From contig JAMXBB010000011.1 in assembly GCA_024138015.1 (NCBI GenBank), positions 40,584,730 through 40,648,729 of the forward strand: DNA of 64,000 nucleotides. The letters run 5' to 3'. Below are positions 23,896 through 35,346 of this stretch, piece by piece. The translations under genes were made by a program, and so were the position numbers. This DNA is from Lumnitzera littorea (Eukaryota; Streptophyta; Magnoliopsida; Myrtales; Combretaceae). The notes beneath the pieces are model-generated. The model did not search any database. It was not told where the DNA came from and saw nothing but the letters and a program-made list of their open reading frames with translations. Position 1 is the first letter of the stretch. Every line of letters starts with the position of its first letter.

Positions 23896-24001
23896 GTGCG
23901 CCTTTCAAGATATACTGAAAATGCAGCTTTAGAGTGCGCCTTCCTTGGATACTGAAAGCAAACTCCATCTATGCGCCTTCAGTATACCTTGAAAGGCACA
24001 C
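23896..24001. repeat. Right subterminal hairpin with GCGCCTT cores
   Basis: Arms 23896-23919 and 23978-24001 (GTGCGCCTTTCAAGATATAC on the left, continuing TGAA) are reverse complements with two mismatches over 24 bases. The loop holds a further TGCGCCTTCC. It mirrors the left hairpin in motif and position but is not the same sequence. Confidence 0.75.
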
Positions 24002-24083
24002 TTTTCAAGCATGCCTTCAATTAAAAAAAAACATTGAATAGTGAAGGTGCGCGCTTTGTATGTGCCTTTACCATATTACTCGT

Positions 24084-24151
24084 GCAATTTTTCGAAAATG
24101 CACTATTTTGGTATATTTTTTCGAAATTTGTACTATAGAAGTAAAAAACTC
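24084..24151 (-). repeat. Right terminal inverted repeat
   Basis: Reverse complement of the left terminal repeat. It ends ACTC directly before the target duplication at 24152. Confidence 0.88.
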
Positions 24152-24161
24152 TGAAAAGAAA
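24152..24161. repeat. Right target-site duplication of the Mutator-like element
   Basis: TGAAAAGAAA, identical to 17083-17092. Confidence 0.9.
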
Positions 24162-26210
24162 TGGAGTTGGTATCGGAAAAAATAAACCTTGCTTTTAAAT
24201 TGACGAATGTTATTATAAAAATAATCTTATAATTATATTATATCTCTACCCATTTTATTCCGATTTTGCCAAACACATCATTTCCTCTCATTTCTTTCCG
24301 TTTCTTCTCATTTGTGTCGATCCAAACACAGTAGTCGTGTCCGGTTTAATCGAAAGCCTTAAGGTAGTTGAAGTTTAGTTAAATTTTCATTTCTCGCAAA
24401 TTTAATCTACATTAGTGTCATAAAATTACGTGACTTAGATGTCATACAATTAGGAACCATATGAGCAGCTCTGCAAAACCTTTTATAGCTTCATCGATTT
24501 CTCAGAAAAGAGAAATATGACTGACAGTTGTTCGTAGCAAGAGGAAAAGAAAGCAAAAGTGCTCCTCGTAGTAGCAACGAGCGAAATGGGAGCAGCTTGA
24601 ACTGTGAAAACGGGTTGTGGAGGGAAATACATAATTTGGGAAGGGTAGCTGTAGTGATGAAGCCGAAACTGCTGTGATACAGTGAGTTTAAAATGACTGA
24701 TATTATTTTAAGATGATTAGATCTAATAAGAAAGTGTGCAATTTAGCCAATGCTAGGGACATTTGATTACAGAAACCATCTAATTATATGTGGTGTTTGA
24801 TATATGTATCAATGTGGATTACCCTGTGGCACTTCCTGTTCAGATGAGGCAAAGCCATTTCTAATTTTTGAGCCCGTGCACTGTCACCAATGGAGCAATT
24901 TAGCCAGATGCTGAGGCTGGCCCCTCTCAAATATATATATTATATTATGTCCACAGATTCACACATTATCAAGTTGTATGAATTTTCATTATGTATTTAA
25001 GAGGCTGTTGAGCTGGGATGTTTTCTCTTTGGTAAATATTTTGGATGTTACTGATAGTTATTATCTGATCACGAAGTTCTGTTCAGAAAGAATTGCGAAA
25101 TATGCATTTGAATATGCCTAGAAAGAAGGTTACTGCTGGACACAAAGCCAAAATTTTATGAAGCTGGCAGATGGTTTGTTTTTAGAATCTTGGTGGGAGG
25201 TGTTGACGAAATACCACAGTATTAGGTACAATGAGATTATAGTATACAATTGCTGTATGTAGCTTGTTTCGAAACCTGAGCAATTTGATGTAATGGTATG
25301 TTGTTGTCTCAGTTCATACTTGTGCTATGTTAGATAGCCTTTTGATATCGCCGTGTCCTTCTGTGTTTGGTATTGTGAAGGATGCTTATATCACAGATAT
25401 TCTGGTCAGCATGATGCCATTGTAGTTAATTGATCATGCTTACATCCGTGAGAACAATTTTACTGTAGAACGTAAGTTCGGAGAATATGCAAAAATTCTA
25501 TCGCTATTAGTCAAACCAATGTGAGAGTTCTACTAGTATACATTGTTGACATTTTGGATTTCAATGAAACATTTTGTGTGATTTTATCCCAGGCAATGGG
25601 ACTGGGAGACTCTTGAAATATTTATCATCTAAATGATTTATGACTTTTATAGTAGATATTATTCTCTCTCTTTATGGGAACTTGGTAGCAAATACAGCAG
25701 CAGGTATTGCTTGGGGAACTGGTTTTATGCCTGAAAGTATATCTTGAGGGCTTGTTGACAGTTTATTATTGCCATTTTCCCTCTTATTTTGCAAGTGCTG
25801 ATTATATTAGATTTCTGAGAGTTTGCTGAAAGCAATTCTCACATTATTGAAGATAGATAATTACTTATTTCAGTTCCATTCATGATGGCCACCGCATCAC
25901 AACTTCTAACTGGGTGCTTGCTTAATTTATGATAGAGGGAATGCTGCAGCAGATCAGGCTGTCTTTGAGCAAGGTGCTTGCGCTGGAAATGTTGGGAATG
26001 AAAAGACAGTGGAGCAGAAGAGCAAATCCAATAGCTTTGCTTCTCTCATCTGCTATGATGTCGAGGCATTTACAATTTCCAACATTTGCTGATTGGCTTG
26101 AGACTGTCGTCAAGTATGTTGTCTCCGAGGGCAAAGTTCGGACAAAAGATCTAGGTCCGGACAGCACAACACAGGAGGTCGTGGATGCTGTTATTGCAAA
26201 TCTCAATTAA

Positions 26211-28138
26211 AACGTCAGCATTTCTACCCGGCCTGACTGAAGTCTGCACTTGCATCTCTCGAACGTCCGTTCCTTCATTTTCTTGAATATCATTTTGTGG
26301 GTGATCTGGAGCATAATGCTGCAAGATTATCTATTGGGGTAGTAAATAAAAATTGCCTTGCGGATTTGGGAGGGATGAGGGTTGCAGTAAGAGTTCATCT
26401 GAAAACCTTATTTATTAGCTTAAAGTTGATGCCGTTTCAAGATTATGTTGAGATCAAATCACGTCACATTGAGCATTGTGGGTGTTGGATTTGTTCATAT
26501 CAATGAGAAAATCTATTCTCCCATCAACCCTTTGTTTGAGAATTCCATGTCGTTTGTTTGAGGAGATTATATTTCTGTTTGCTTTGTCTAAAGTGGCATA
26601 CATTCTGTTCGATGTTGCACAGGAAAGATAAGAGGCAGAGTCGAGGATAATGACAGGACAGCAGTAACTAAATACTATCCCGAGTTGGATAACCCTTGCT
26701 ATTTAGATTTAGTTCATGTCCTTGTATCTTGGTCTGATATATTTCTTCTACCTGAAAACTGAAACCTTCTATGGTTCTTTATTCCACTCAAAGGATGATA
26801 TCGTAAAGCATGAAATGAAGGGAAAATTGAATTTTCTATGATGGTATCATTAAAAGTCGGTCAAAGTTTAAATGCTTTTTTACACAGGTAACTATCAAGT
26901 TGAATCGTAACTCATAAGACAGCCATGTATTCCATCAAATTGAATTTTCTATGATGGTGTCTTGACTGATTGTGTGCTGTAGAAAATAAACGTTGGAGCA
27001 TCTTTATCAAGGCTCTGTTGCATAAATTGCCATGCCAAGCAATTCCCTTCCCTTAATAAAATTATAGTAACAATAGTTGCTTAATTTTTCAAAGTTATTT
27101 GAGATGTGAAAAATTCCTTGAAGGAGTTCCTTAAATGCTGACTTGAAACTTTAAGGAATACTTTAATTAATCTATTGATAAAGATACCTTTAAGGATTTG
27201 GATCAATTGTATTATTTTATTTTGCATTTGTATATAGATTATCATATACACTATCTTATTAGTATGTAACTATGCCATATCTTTTTTTTTTATTTTAATT
27301 ACTTCTCTCATATCTTTTTTTTTTTTCTTTTTTTGTTTCCCAACACTAGTTTTATGTAGATCCCTCCTAAAGTATCACAACGTTTTAATGGATACTCTTG
27401 GATTGTGTCTTTGTATATGATCAAATCATCTTAGTCGTACTTCTCTCGTATTTTTAACTAAACTTCTTTCTTTATTATTTCTTTTTCTTATCAATTCTCA
27501 TATGATGGTACATCCATTTTATCATTCTCATAGTTGCTAATCTAATATTTGGTTCATGTTAGGCCATTTTTAATACTAAGTTACCCATTTAAAATTCTTA
27601 AGTGATATATTAATGTTTTAAGAAACTCTCGTCGATAAGAAACTCATCACTTTTTGTCTCCAAGTTTCTTATAAAAATTTCTTTAACATTTTCTTAAAAT
27701 TTTTTATGAATTCCGTGCTATATTTTTAATTTTTTTTCTTAAGAAAACGCTCGCCGAATATATTTTTTCTGACAAATGTCAGAATTTAAAGGGAAAAAAA
27801 AAAAGATAAATTACAATGTCCTTCATGGAGAATCTCATCTACCTGAAGAAACTTTGGCCAACGGTAAAGCAACTTTGTTAACGTCCTTTGTGTCTAAAAA
27901 TCTGTGCTAAGACACCAGGGATGAGGCCACCGGTAACTTACTATCCAGAAGTCAAAGCCATAAAACATCCCTGGGCTCGTAATTGCATGACATGACCGAC
28001 CCTTTAAGTTTTACCAGCATGTTATCATAGCATAATCCTTATGACAAGACCAAATTCGTACTTCGTAGAATTTTAATTCCATTTTGCTATGATGGAAATA
28101 ATTATAAGAAGGATATTAAGAGGAAAGTGAAACTTTTA
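26211..28138. other. Flank downstream of the IDH relic
   Basis: The first few hundred bases are probably the old 3' UTR and flank of the IDH copy. The 69-codon frame at 26297-26506 has no recognised domain. The rest is T-rich intergenic sequence in which I see no gene or clear repeat. Confidence 0.5.
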
Positions 28139-28513
28139 CTACTTTCTTTGTTTGGAAAAAAAAAAAAAAAAGGAAAATAAAAGGAATGGATTAGGAGGAA
28201 AAGTTTTCCATAACCCAACCAAATTTTGCTTCCTCCAAATTAGAGGAAAAAGGGAAGAAAAGCTGAAATGGTTATCTAAATTTCAATTCTACCCTTCTTA
28301 ATCTTATATCTTATTTTTTTCATCATATGTTGATAATTTTATATTATACTCTATTTTGCCTTTAATAATATTGAAATTCATTCCATTTTCTTTCCTTGTT
28401 ATTCAAATACAATACAATGGAAAGAATCGAATCCTATCTAATTTTTTCCTCTTATGTTCTTTTTATTCCATATTCATTTCTTCATCTTTCCTCCATTCCA
28501 AACAAACAGCATC
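28139..28513. mobile_element. Possible Tourist-like MITE
   Basis: A 375-bp segment flanked by TTA (28136-28138 and 28514-28516). Its ends pair imperfectly as inverted repeats (CTACTTTCTTTGTTTGG on the left, GATGCTGTTTGTTTGG on the right read inward). Inner parts are A-rich on the left and T-rich on the right, as in fold-back elements. No coding capacity. The TTA duplication and TTTGTTTGG ends fit PIF/Harbinger-type MITEs, but three bases are weak evidence. Confidence 0.45.
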
Positions 28514-28516
28514 TTA

Positions 28517-29895
28517 AATTTTACAACACCAAAAAATTTTCATAAAACTAGACACTACCAAGTTTGGCAAAAAACAAATGACAATACCAAGGATGTATAG
28601 GGACATAATGAGGCTTTCTTTAAATTCAAATTCAAAAGCTAAATCAGTGTTAGAATATAGGATCTTTCCCATTTCCCTTTATTGCAATTCAAATCTTCCA
28701 CTAAGTATCAATATTTGAGCACTGACAATGTGAATCCATCCTTAAAACACTTTGTTAGGGATAGTGAAAAAATTGAGAATATAAGAAATTGAGAGGAAAG
28801 AATTAAAAGGGAATGAAAATAATGAGATAAGAGATGAATGATTGTAGAAGGAAAGTCAGTTAAATATTTTTTAAATTTGCTAAAATACGAAAAAGCCCAC
28901 AAAGTTTCAAAATATGTTTTTATCTTATTTAAGTCATTTTATAACTTTCCCTCTCCAATTCCCTTCCCACATAAATCCCTGCCCTTCCTATTTCAATGCT
29001 TTTCCAAACAAGGGGGAGGATTTTTTTCTTTCTCCAATTCCTACCCCCTCTCTTTCTTTTGTTTTTTCCCCCTTCAACCCAAAGATGGTGTAAGGAGGGC
29101 TCTTTTTACAGCTGCTATAGCATATAATGTGGCAAACTCATCATTTTGATCTTATCGCTCATAGCCAAACGGATAATGACCCGGCGTGCAACCACCGCTT
29201 CATCGTGCTGATCACCTGAATTCCTTAAACTCGTTCGTAAATGTCCAAGGAACCTAAGTAAATTCTCATCATCTTAATCATGCTCTTCACCAGAAAATTA
29301 AATCTTTAGAGAACAATACCATTGTTTTGAGCCATAGTACAAAGTACAAGCAATGACCCTCGAGCAACCGATGGCAATATGGCATGTTCAAATTGAGCAT
29401 GAATTTGCATCCATCCATTCAAAATTACCACCTGAATATGGGAGAAACCTTTTGAAGTTGAAGAACCATAGATCCAATAACATTACCTTGTGGCGATTTC
29501 ATTCCAATTTTGTTCCCTTTATTCTCGTATTTTACATTCAAGTGGAATGACGTGCGAATAACAGTGTAATACATGTGCAAAAGTTACATAATAATGAAGA
29601 AATTTATGATTTCCATGCATTGTTATGCTTATGACGGAAAATGGGCAAGGGAATTATAAGGAATTGGGACCCACAAAAGATGTCATTCTCCAAATTGGGA
29701 CAGAATGAGGAAGGAATTACTATAACAAAAAATTTACACAATTAACTTTCCCTCCATTTTCCCCCCTTTTTTTACAAAATCTTTCCCCTCCCCTTCCCCC
29801 CTTCTAATTTTTCCTACCTTCCTTAACATGGTGTAAGACAACACCATTCCAAAAGTTTCAAAGGAAGAAGATACAGCAGATAGCAGAATTTAAAA
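28517..29895. other. Gene-free stretch downstream of the DTX45-like gene
   Basis: No frame with a known domain. Purine-rich and pyrimidine-rich blocks facing each other (about 28740-28860 and 28940-29085) suggest a further old fold-back element, but I could not define its ends. Confidence 0.4.
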
Positions 29896-30127
29896 TGTGT
29901 TTCTAATAAACAAATCAACAGCTTAAACAATGTACCTCAGCTATTGATTGTCAATAAAGACTATATATGCACAAAATGAATGGCAAAAGGCCCCACAAGT
30001 GCAAGCAATTGAATACCTAAAATTCTCAGCATGATGCTAAAAGTGCAGCAGTTAACCACATCCATCTACATCAATTGTGGAGTTACATAGCCTGTTGTCC
30101 ACTCTGGAACATATCAACTGGCCAGCT
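29896..30127 (-). other. Probable terminal exon and 3' UTR of the DTX45-like gene
   Basis: On the - strand CTGTTTTACAG is a strong splice acceptor ending at 30128. The exon then starts CTGGCCAGTTGATATG. Joined to the donor after exon 13 it gives either a four-codon end (if the donor follows GAG at 33033) or about 25 further codons ending GCG-stop (if the donor is GTTG/GTGAGC at 33029). The following sequence is T-rich and UTR-like. The placement of the end is inference. Confidence 0.4.
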
Positions 30128-33028
30128 GTAAAACAGAAGGTTTAAACCAACACCATATGACTAGCAACTATGAAAAAATCGCTGGTACACACTTAAAGAA
30201 AGTCACCCATGCAAATATATGCTTGGCCTGAGGAGATCCAAGACTCAATTTAAACATTTTATGGCATTACGTATCTAGGCTGTACACATAATTTCATCCC
30301 TTACAAACTGCGAGATAACAAGGAGAAAAGCTATTTCTGATATTTAAGCTGAAGTTCTTGGCAATGAACAGAAAACTGAAGTTCAAAAAAGACATTACAG
30401 AATAAAATTACTTGATGCTCAAGCCCACATTTTCATGATTTAATCAAAGTCTGTGTCATGGAGGCCATTTTTCAAGTGTGAAAACAATTACAAGTTACAC
30501 CTAAGATTATAACGTATAATATAAAATCCAAATGACACACAACACATCAATCACAGAATGTAAACTTCCTGTCAGAGAGTAAAGTTGCTATCATCCTCCT
30601 TAAGCACAATCTTGTTTCTCATAATAGTTCAAAACATAATTTTTATCCAAGCCTACATTTTGCCGACAACCTTCTGTTACTCTGTAGCTAAAAATATAAC
30701 AAAAGATTTTGCAAGAATTTGATAAGCCAAAACCAAATGAGCATTTCACAAAAATTAGATTCAATTCTGAAAATTCAGCTGAATGAAATATGATGTGAAC
30801 TGGACCAGCACTTCACTAAGAGTGAAAACAAAAATGGGCCATCATTTCGAGTTGAAAAGAAAGGGGTCGGTTTGCTTCATTGGATGGCACTCGGAGAGTG
30901 CTTGAGTATGTGCCCTGGTCAGGAATTTCAAAATGAATAGAGCAAGGATAGCCATTATAGAAAAATAAATAAATGGACAGCTCGTGTGATATGGCATACA
31001 ATTGAATCTGATCAAAATTTGTGAAATGGCTTCTTGAGTGAAAACAACAATTGCATATAACTACAGAGCACAAGTGGAGCTCAAGTGAAAATATAGAACG
31101 ATGGGTTCAGTGAACTGGAAAAAGAATTAAAAGGTTGCATCATTTTGCCCAATTGTCACATAATGTACAGCAAAGAAAAACTATGGGCTTGGTTGTTTTC
31201 CAATGGAAAAGAAAGAGAATCAGCCATGCAAAAGCTGGACTCAAGCTCAATCTAAATGAATCAACAGATTGATGAACGGGAGCATTCCATGATAATTAAA
31301 AAATAGGTAGCATCATTTTTTTTTAAATGAAAAAAGATCCCGTCTGGCTTTCTCTTCTTTTGACATTTTTTTCTTTTTTGTGTATATTACCACAACCCTT
31401 GAGAACCATGAAAATTATGATAATACTCCTAAATTTCCGAGATAGTGCATTTATAACCCTTGAAAAATTTTGACATTGTAAAACTTCTCTTCAAAGGCAG
31501 TACCAAGTCAATCTTTACATCAATATACAATTACAATATATCTTATGCAATTTGTCGCTTAATTTGACCACCACTAGAAGACAAAATATCAAATCAAATA
31601 AGAAAAACCCCTAAATAAGGTGATAAGTTGGGCTCAAAATATAATTATAAACATATATGTTATAAAAGACTCACTTAATACAGCATTGGAGGAAAACTTA
31701 GCTATATTGATTTTTTCAGGGGTGTAATTTCACTTTCTGAAAAATTTGGTCTCTATTGCTTTCTTGGATAAGGGATGCCTCTGAAATTTACTCAATTTTC
31801 TTTTATCCATCTTTTCTCTTTACTTTTTGAAAATCCTAGAGGCTAGAATGAAAGAGAGGTACAAACCTTACTAAGAAAAACAGAAAACCCACAATATGAT
31901 TTCCTCACAAATCGGATACAATTTCGCCTCAATAAGATTTCTTGTTCCCTTGTCTCTTACTTGCTGTGGTTTTTGTTGCTTCAATTGCAAATTCTATTGT
32001 GGGTTTTTGTTCTACATCATGAACTAAATTTTGTGTAGGAATTTGATTTTGCCTACCTATATACAATGAATCTTGCTACTACTTACAATTTGAGTCATTA
32101 CTTGTGAATCTGTGATCATTTAAGAACCTTGAATCAAGAAGCTTTTATTTTTATAGAAAGGCTGGAGGATTCTTCGTAACCGGGATTAGACCGAAACTTG
32201 GGGAAATAGGAGTATGGAAACTTATTTTATTTTGATCAAATTCATTATATGTTCTTGATGCTGATGCGATTGCGAATTAGTTTCTCATTATAGGGACAGA
32301 GAGAATTGATTGGTAATTAGATATTTCTAGAAAAGAAAGAAACATAGATGTAATATCGAGGCTGGATTGGAATGGATATAGGAACGCAACAATTTGGTAT
32401 GGTCAAAAATGTTATATTAACAGCTCAGAGGACAAGTGAGTTCAACAGTTGGATAAATTTCATTATAGAGAAGTAGAAATCCTAAAGAATTTTGCTTAAA
32501 TTATTAAGAACTCCTAATCATAACTTGATAGCAAGACTGTCTTCTGCATATAAAACTCCCTATTTCAATCCATCACCAGGACAAATATAACCCTTTCCAG
32601 TTTTTGGTTTAGTTTAATTTTCCTTGCATTCAATTTCAATTTCTTAGATAAATAGTAGGACTAAACCTAGCTCAATAGTAAAATAATCCTATCTCTATGG
32701 GATCTATTCGAACTTACATCCTGATTTCATTTGCAACCTATGCACTTGCATTTTAGGGTATATAAATTTCAATGTGCATGTTTTAGACAATCCTAAAAAA
32801 ATCTGTAGATTAATAATGAGTGCAAGACTATTGATGACCAGAAACAGGCAAGCATAGATGAAAATATGAAAAAAGAAAGGGAATAACCATTACATGTCTA
32901 GGTAAGCATAGCAAAAAGAGAAACTTGGCATCTCCACGGAAGCATAATAAACAATCAATCATAAAAATTATCAGTAACATTACAGTTCAAAAAACTATAA
33001 AGACAGAGCACAATATAGCATAGCTCAC

Positions 33029-35313
33029 CAACCTCAAGTCCCTGTGTATCTCTGTGCATGAACCACCACGGACCAGATCTGTCTGATAATCTGAAATTTA
33101 TCAAGACCAGATAATTACAAAACTTAAATTTAAAATAAGAGCAAAAAGAAATTCTCTAGAAATTATACCAAAGATAAAGGCATCCAAAAAAAACTCTAAA
33201 AGCTTTCACACTTCACACCAAGAAATAGAAGAGCTTAACTATAACATAGAAAATGAATTTCCAAATGATGCTAGTCTCATGGGAGAAAAACTCCTGGATT
33301 AAAGAATTCGACTCAAACAAGGTGTTGAATGAAGTGACATGTTTGACTATCAACTAGCCAGCTCATTTAACAATTTAAAGTTTAAATGTAGACTCATTTT
33401 GATATTTTAGTAGTGTAACAATCTCTTTAAAGAAGGGGTGACGTGATGATGACCCACATATAAGGAGCCAATTATATCAAGAAATGAATAATGAAGCTAA
33501 CACTCCAAATAAGAACCTTTTGCAATGATTTAATGTGAAAATTGAACCTACTATTATCAATGCATCTCAAACCTAAGCTTCATAGGTAAAGTGTGGTTTG
33601 ATAGTTAAATATATCAGTTGAATATTTTGGGTCCAAAAAAGCCTTCACATCCATCATGAAATTGAAATTTGCAGGGTACCTAAAATAGCCTGCTGCCGTG
33701 CGCAAGCCCATGAGGAGAGACAAGCCCAACCAAACTCCTTGAAGACCAAAAATTCTAGGAGCATATAACAGAAATGCCGAAGAAATTGCCCCCACCAGCA
33801 TCTGCAAATCATGTACAGATCTTAGAGGAATACTTGAAACCAAATGCCTAAGAGCATCTTGGAAGGTCTTGATGACATAATGGCAGCTTACCATAGAGTA
33901 GGCTGCGTAAGGAAAGTCTGAAACACCATAATGGAGGCCATCAAAAATATAAGCTAGAGCATTCAAGGGTTGACTAGCACTGACAAACTGTGAGGCAGAG
34001 AGAGATGAATACCATGATCAATATAGACCTGAAAAAATTATTAATCAGAAAGTTTGCAGTACATACCAATATCCCAGTTCTAACAATTCCCAATACATCT
34101 GCGTCTTTTGAGAACAAAGTGGACAAAGAGCCAAAAGATACACCCAGAATTGCAGCCAAGAAAACACCTGCGAATAATCCTATCTGAAATAACAGAAGCA
34201 CAAAATCTCAGATCACATTGCTTAGACAATACATACAATTGCAAAGTTTAAGAGGCATGAAGCGGATTCTCACCTTTAAAACCAAGATCGTCACTTCTCT
34301 TACTGTTCTATAGTCAGCTTTTGATAATGAACTAGCAATAAGGGCCTACAAATCGTTATAAAGTATTTCAGTTATGAAGGCTTGAAGAAAAAAATCCCCA
34401 TAAGATATGAACAAAAGGAAAATATGTTACAGAAAAAGGAGATTTGCTGTTTTCATTTTTGCTTGGAAGAAGGGTGATATTTACCTGAGCAGATGCAGCT
34501 AATGCATCTGTAAGAAGAGAGACAGCCAGCCATACTTGCATGCATATCTGATGAGCAGCCATAGGCAATGGACCTTGGCGTGCAGCCATAGATGTCCCTA
34601 TTGTCATTGTGGTGAGAACAGCAAGAGTCCGTCCAAGAAGAAAACCACCTGCAGATGCTCAAAATTGACATTAAAACCTTCATAAATCTTAATATATCAT
34701 TAAGGACAGTGGTAAGTGGATGTGGAGTTCACTTACATGGATGCAGTGCTTTGACAAATAAAGAATTGTACATTATCATTAAAGGATTATACTAAAAAAT
34801 AAATCTTCTTTTGGTAAGCTAAGAAGTAAGTCTTGGCATTTGCAAAGGGGGAAAAAGTAAAAGAAAGAAAGAAAAAAGAGTAACAGACATAATGTTCAAA
34901 AAAAGGTAAAGTGCTTGCCAGATTTTATATATACACCAAACTGCAATGCTCCCATCTCTGGTGGCAACAATATGACCCTCTTGTTAAGATACCAGATCAT
35001 AACAAACGCAACAAGGTACCTGATGCAGATTCACTCAACTTCATCTTTCATAAAGTGAACCAGAGGGGAAAAAAAAAAAGGTCATTGACTTACTGTGAGA
35101 TAACAGTGGAAAGAGCAGCTCCAGTTACACCCAGCTGACAACCATACATAAGTAAGGGGAACAAGAAAACTGCTATTAAATTACCAGCACCTGCGCAGAA
35201 GAGAAATCAAGAATGTCAAGTGCTTTCAATTTTCCTTCTAGATGATAATTCAGTTCACTCAGCGAAAAAAAGCACTTCATTTCCAACCAAGACGAAAGGC
35301 ACAAAGGATAAAC

Positions 35314-35346
<33 letters not shown>

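Larger units (their letters stand above)
17093..24151 (+). mobile_element. Mutator-like element carrying transposase and a plant mobile domain gene
   Basis: A 7059-bp element bounded by terminal inverted repeats of about 68-70 bp (left 17093-17163, right 24084-24151). Both contain ACAAATTTCGAAAAAA, CAAAATAGTG and TCGAAAAATT in order. The element is flanked by identical 10-bp target duplications. Inside, from left to right, are a subterminal hairpin, a minisatellite, a MURA-type transposase relic, a PMD gene relic with introns, and a second subterminal hairpin. It inserted into an intron of an NAD-IDH gene copy. Ends and duplication are well preserved although the coding parts have several stops. 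Confidence 0.92.
16440..26210 (+). pseudogene. Broken NAD-dependent isocitrate dehydrogenase regulatory subunit gene
   Basis: Exons of the mitochondrial NAD-IDH regulatory subunit, which in intact form helps oxidise isocitrate in the TCA cycle, lie in order on the + strand. Exon A (about 16440-16912) has TRSVTYMSRPGD, then after a frameshift near 16535 TVTLIPGDE, LVTNAVEQV, SSLNVQLRKE and NCFNLPGLPTRHENVD. Exon B (25068-25295) has ITKFCSERIAKYAFEYA, LADGLFLES, YNEIIVYNCCM and PEQFDVM. Exon C (about 25665-25737) has LYGNLVANTAAGIAWGTG. Exon D (about 25930-26210) has AVFEQGACAGNVGNEK, then a frameshift, then NPIALLLSSAMM and TTQEVVDAVIANLN with its normal stop. Introns are kept, so this is a decayed gene copy and not a retrocopy. 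In-frame stops in exon B, two frameshifts, no clear start codon and no visible VPGVVESLK segment after exon A show it cannot work. A 7-kb transposon lies between exons A and B. Confidence 0.9.

Noticed and set aside
30816..31073. 85-codon - strand frame in the terminal DTX45 intron
   Set aside because: No known domain and no MATE similarity; random open frame in intron sequence.
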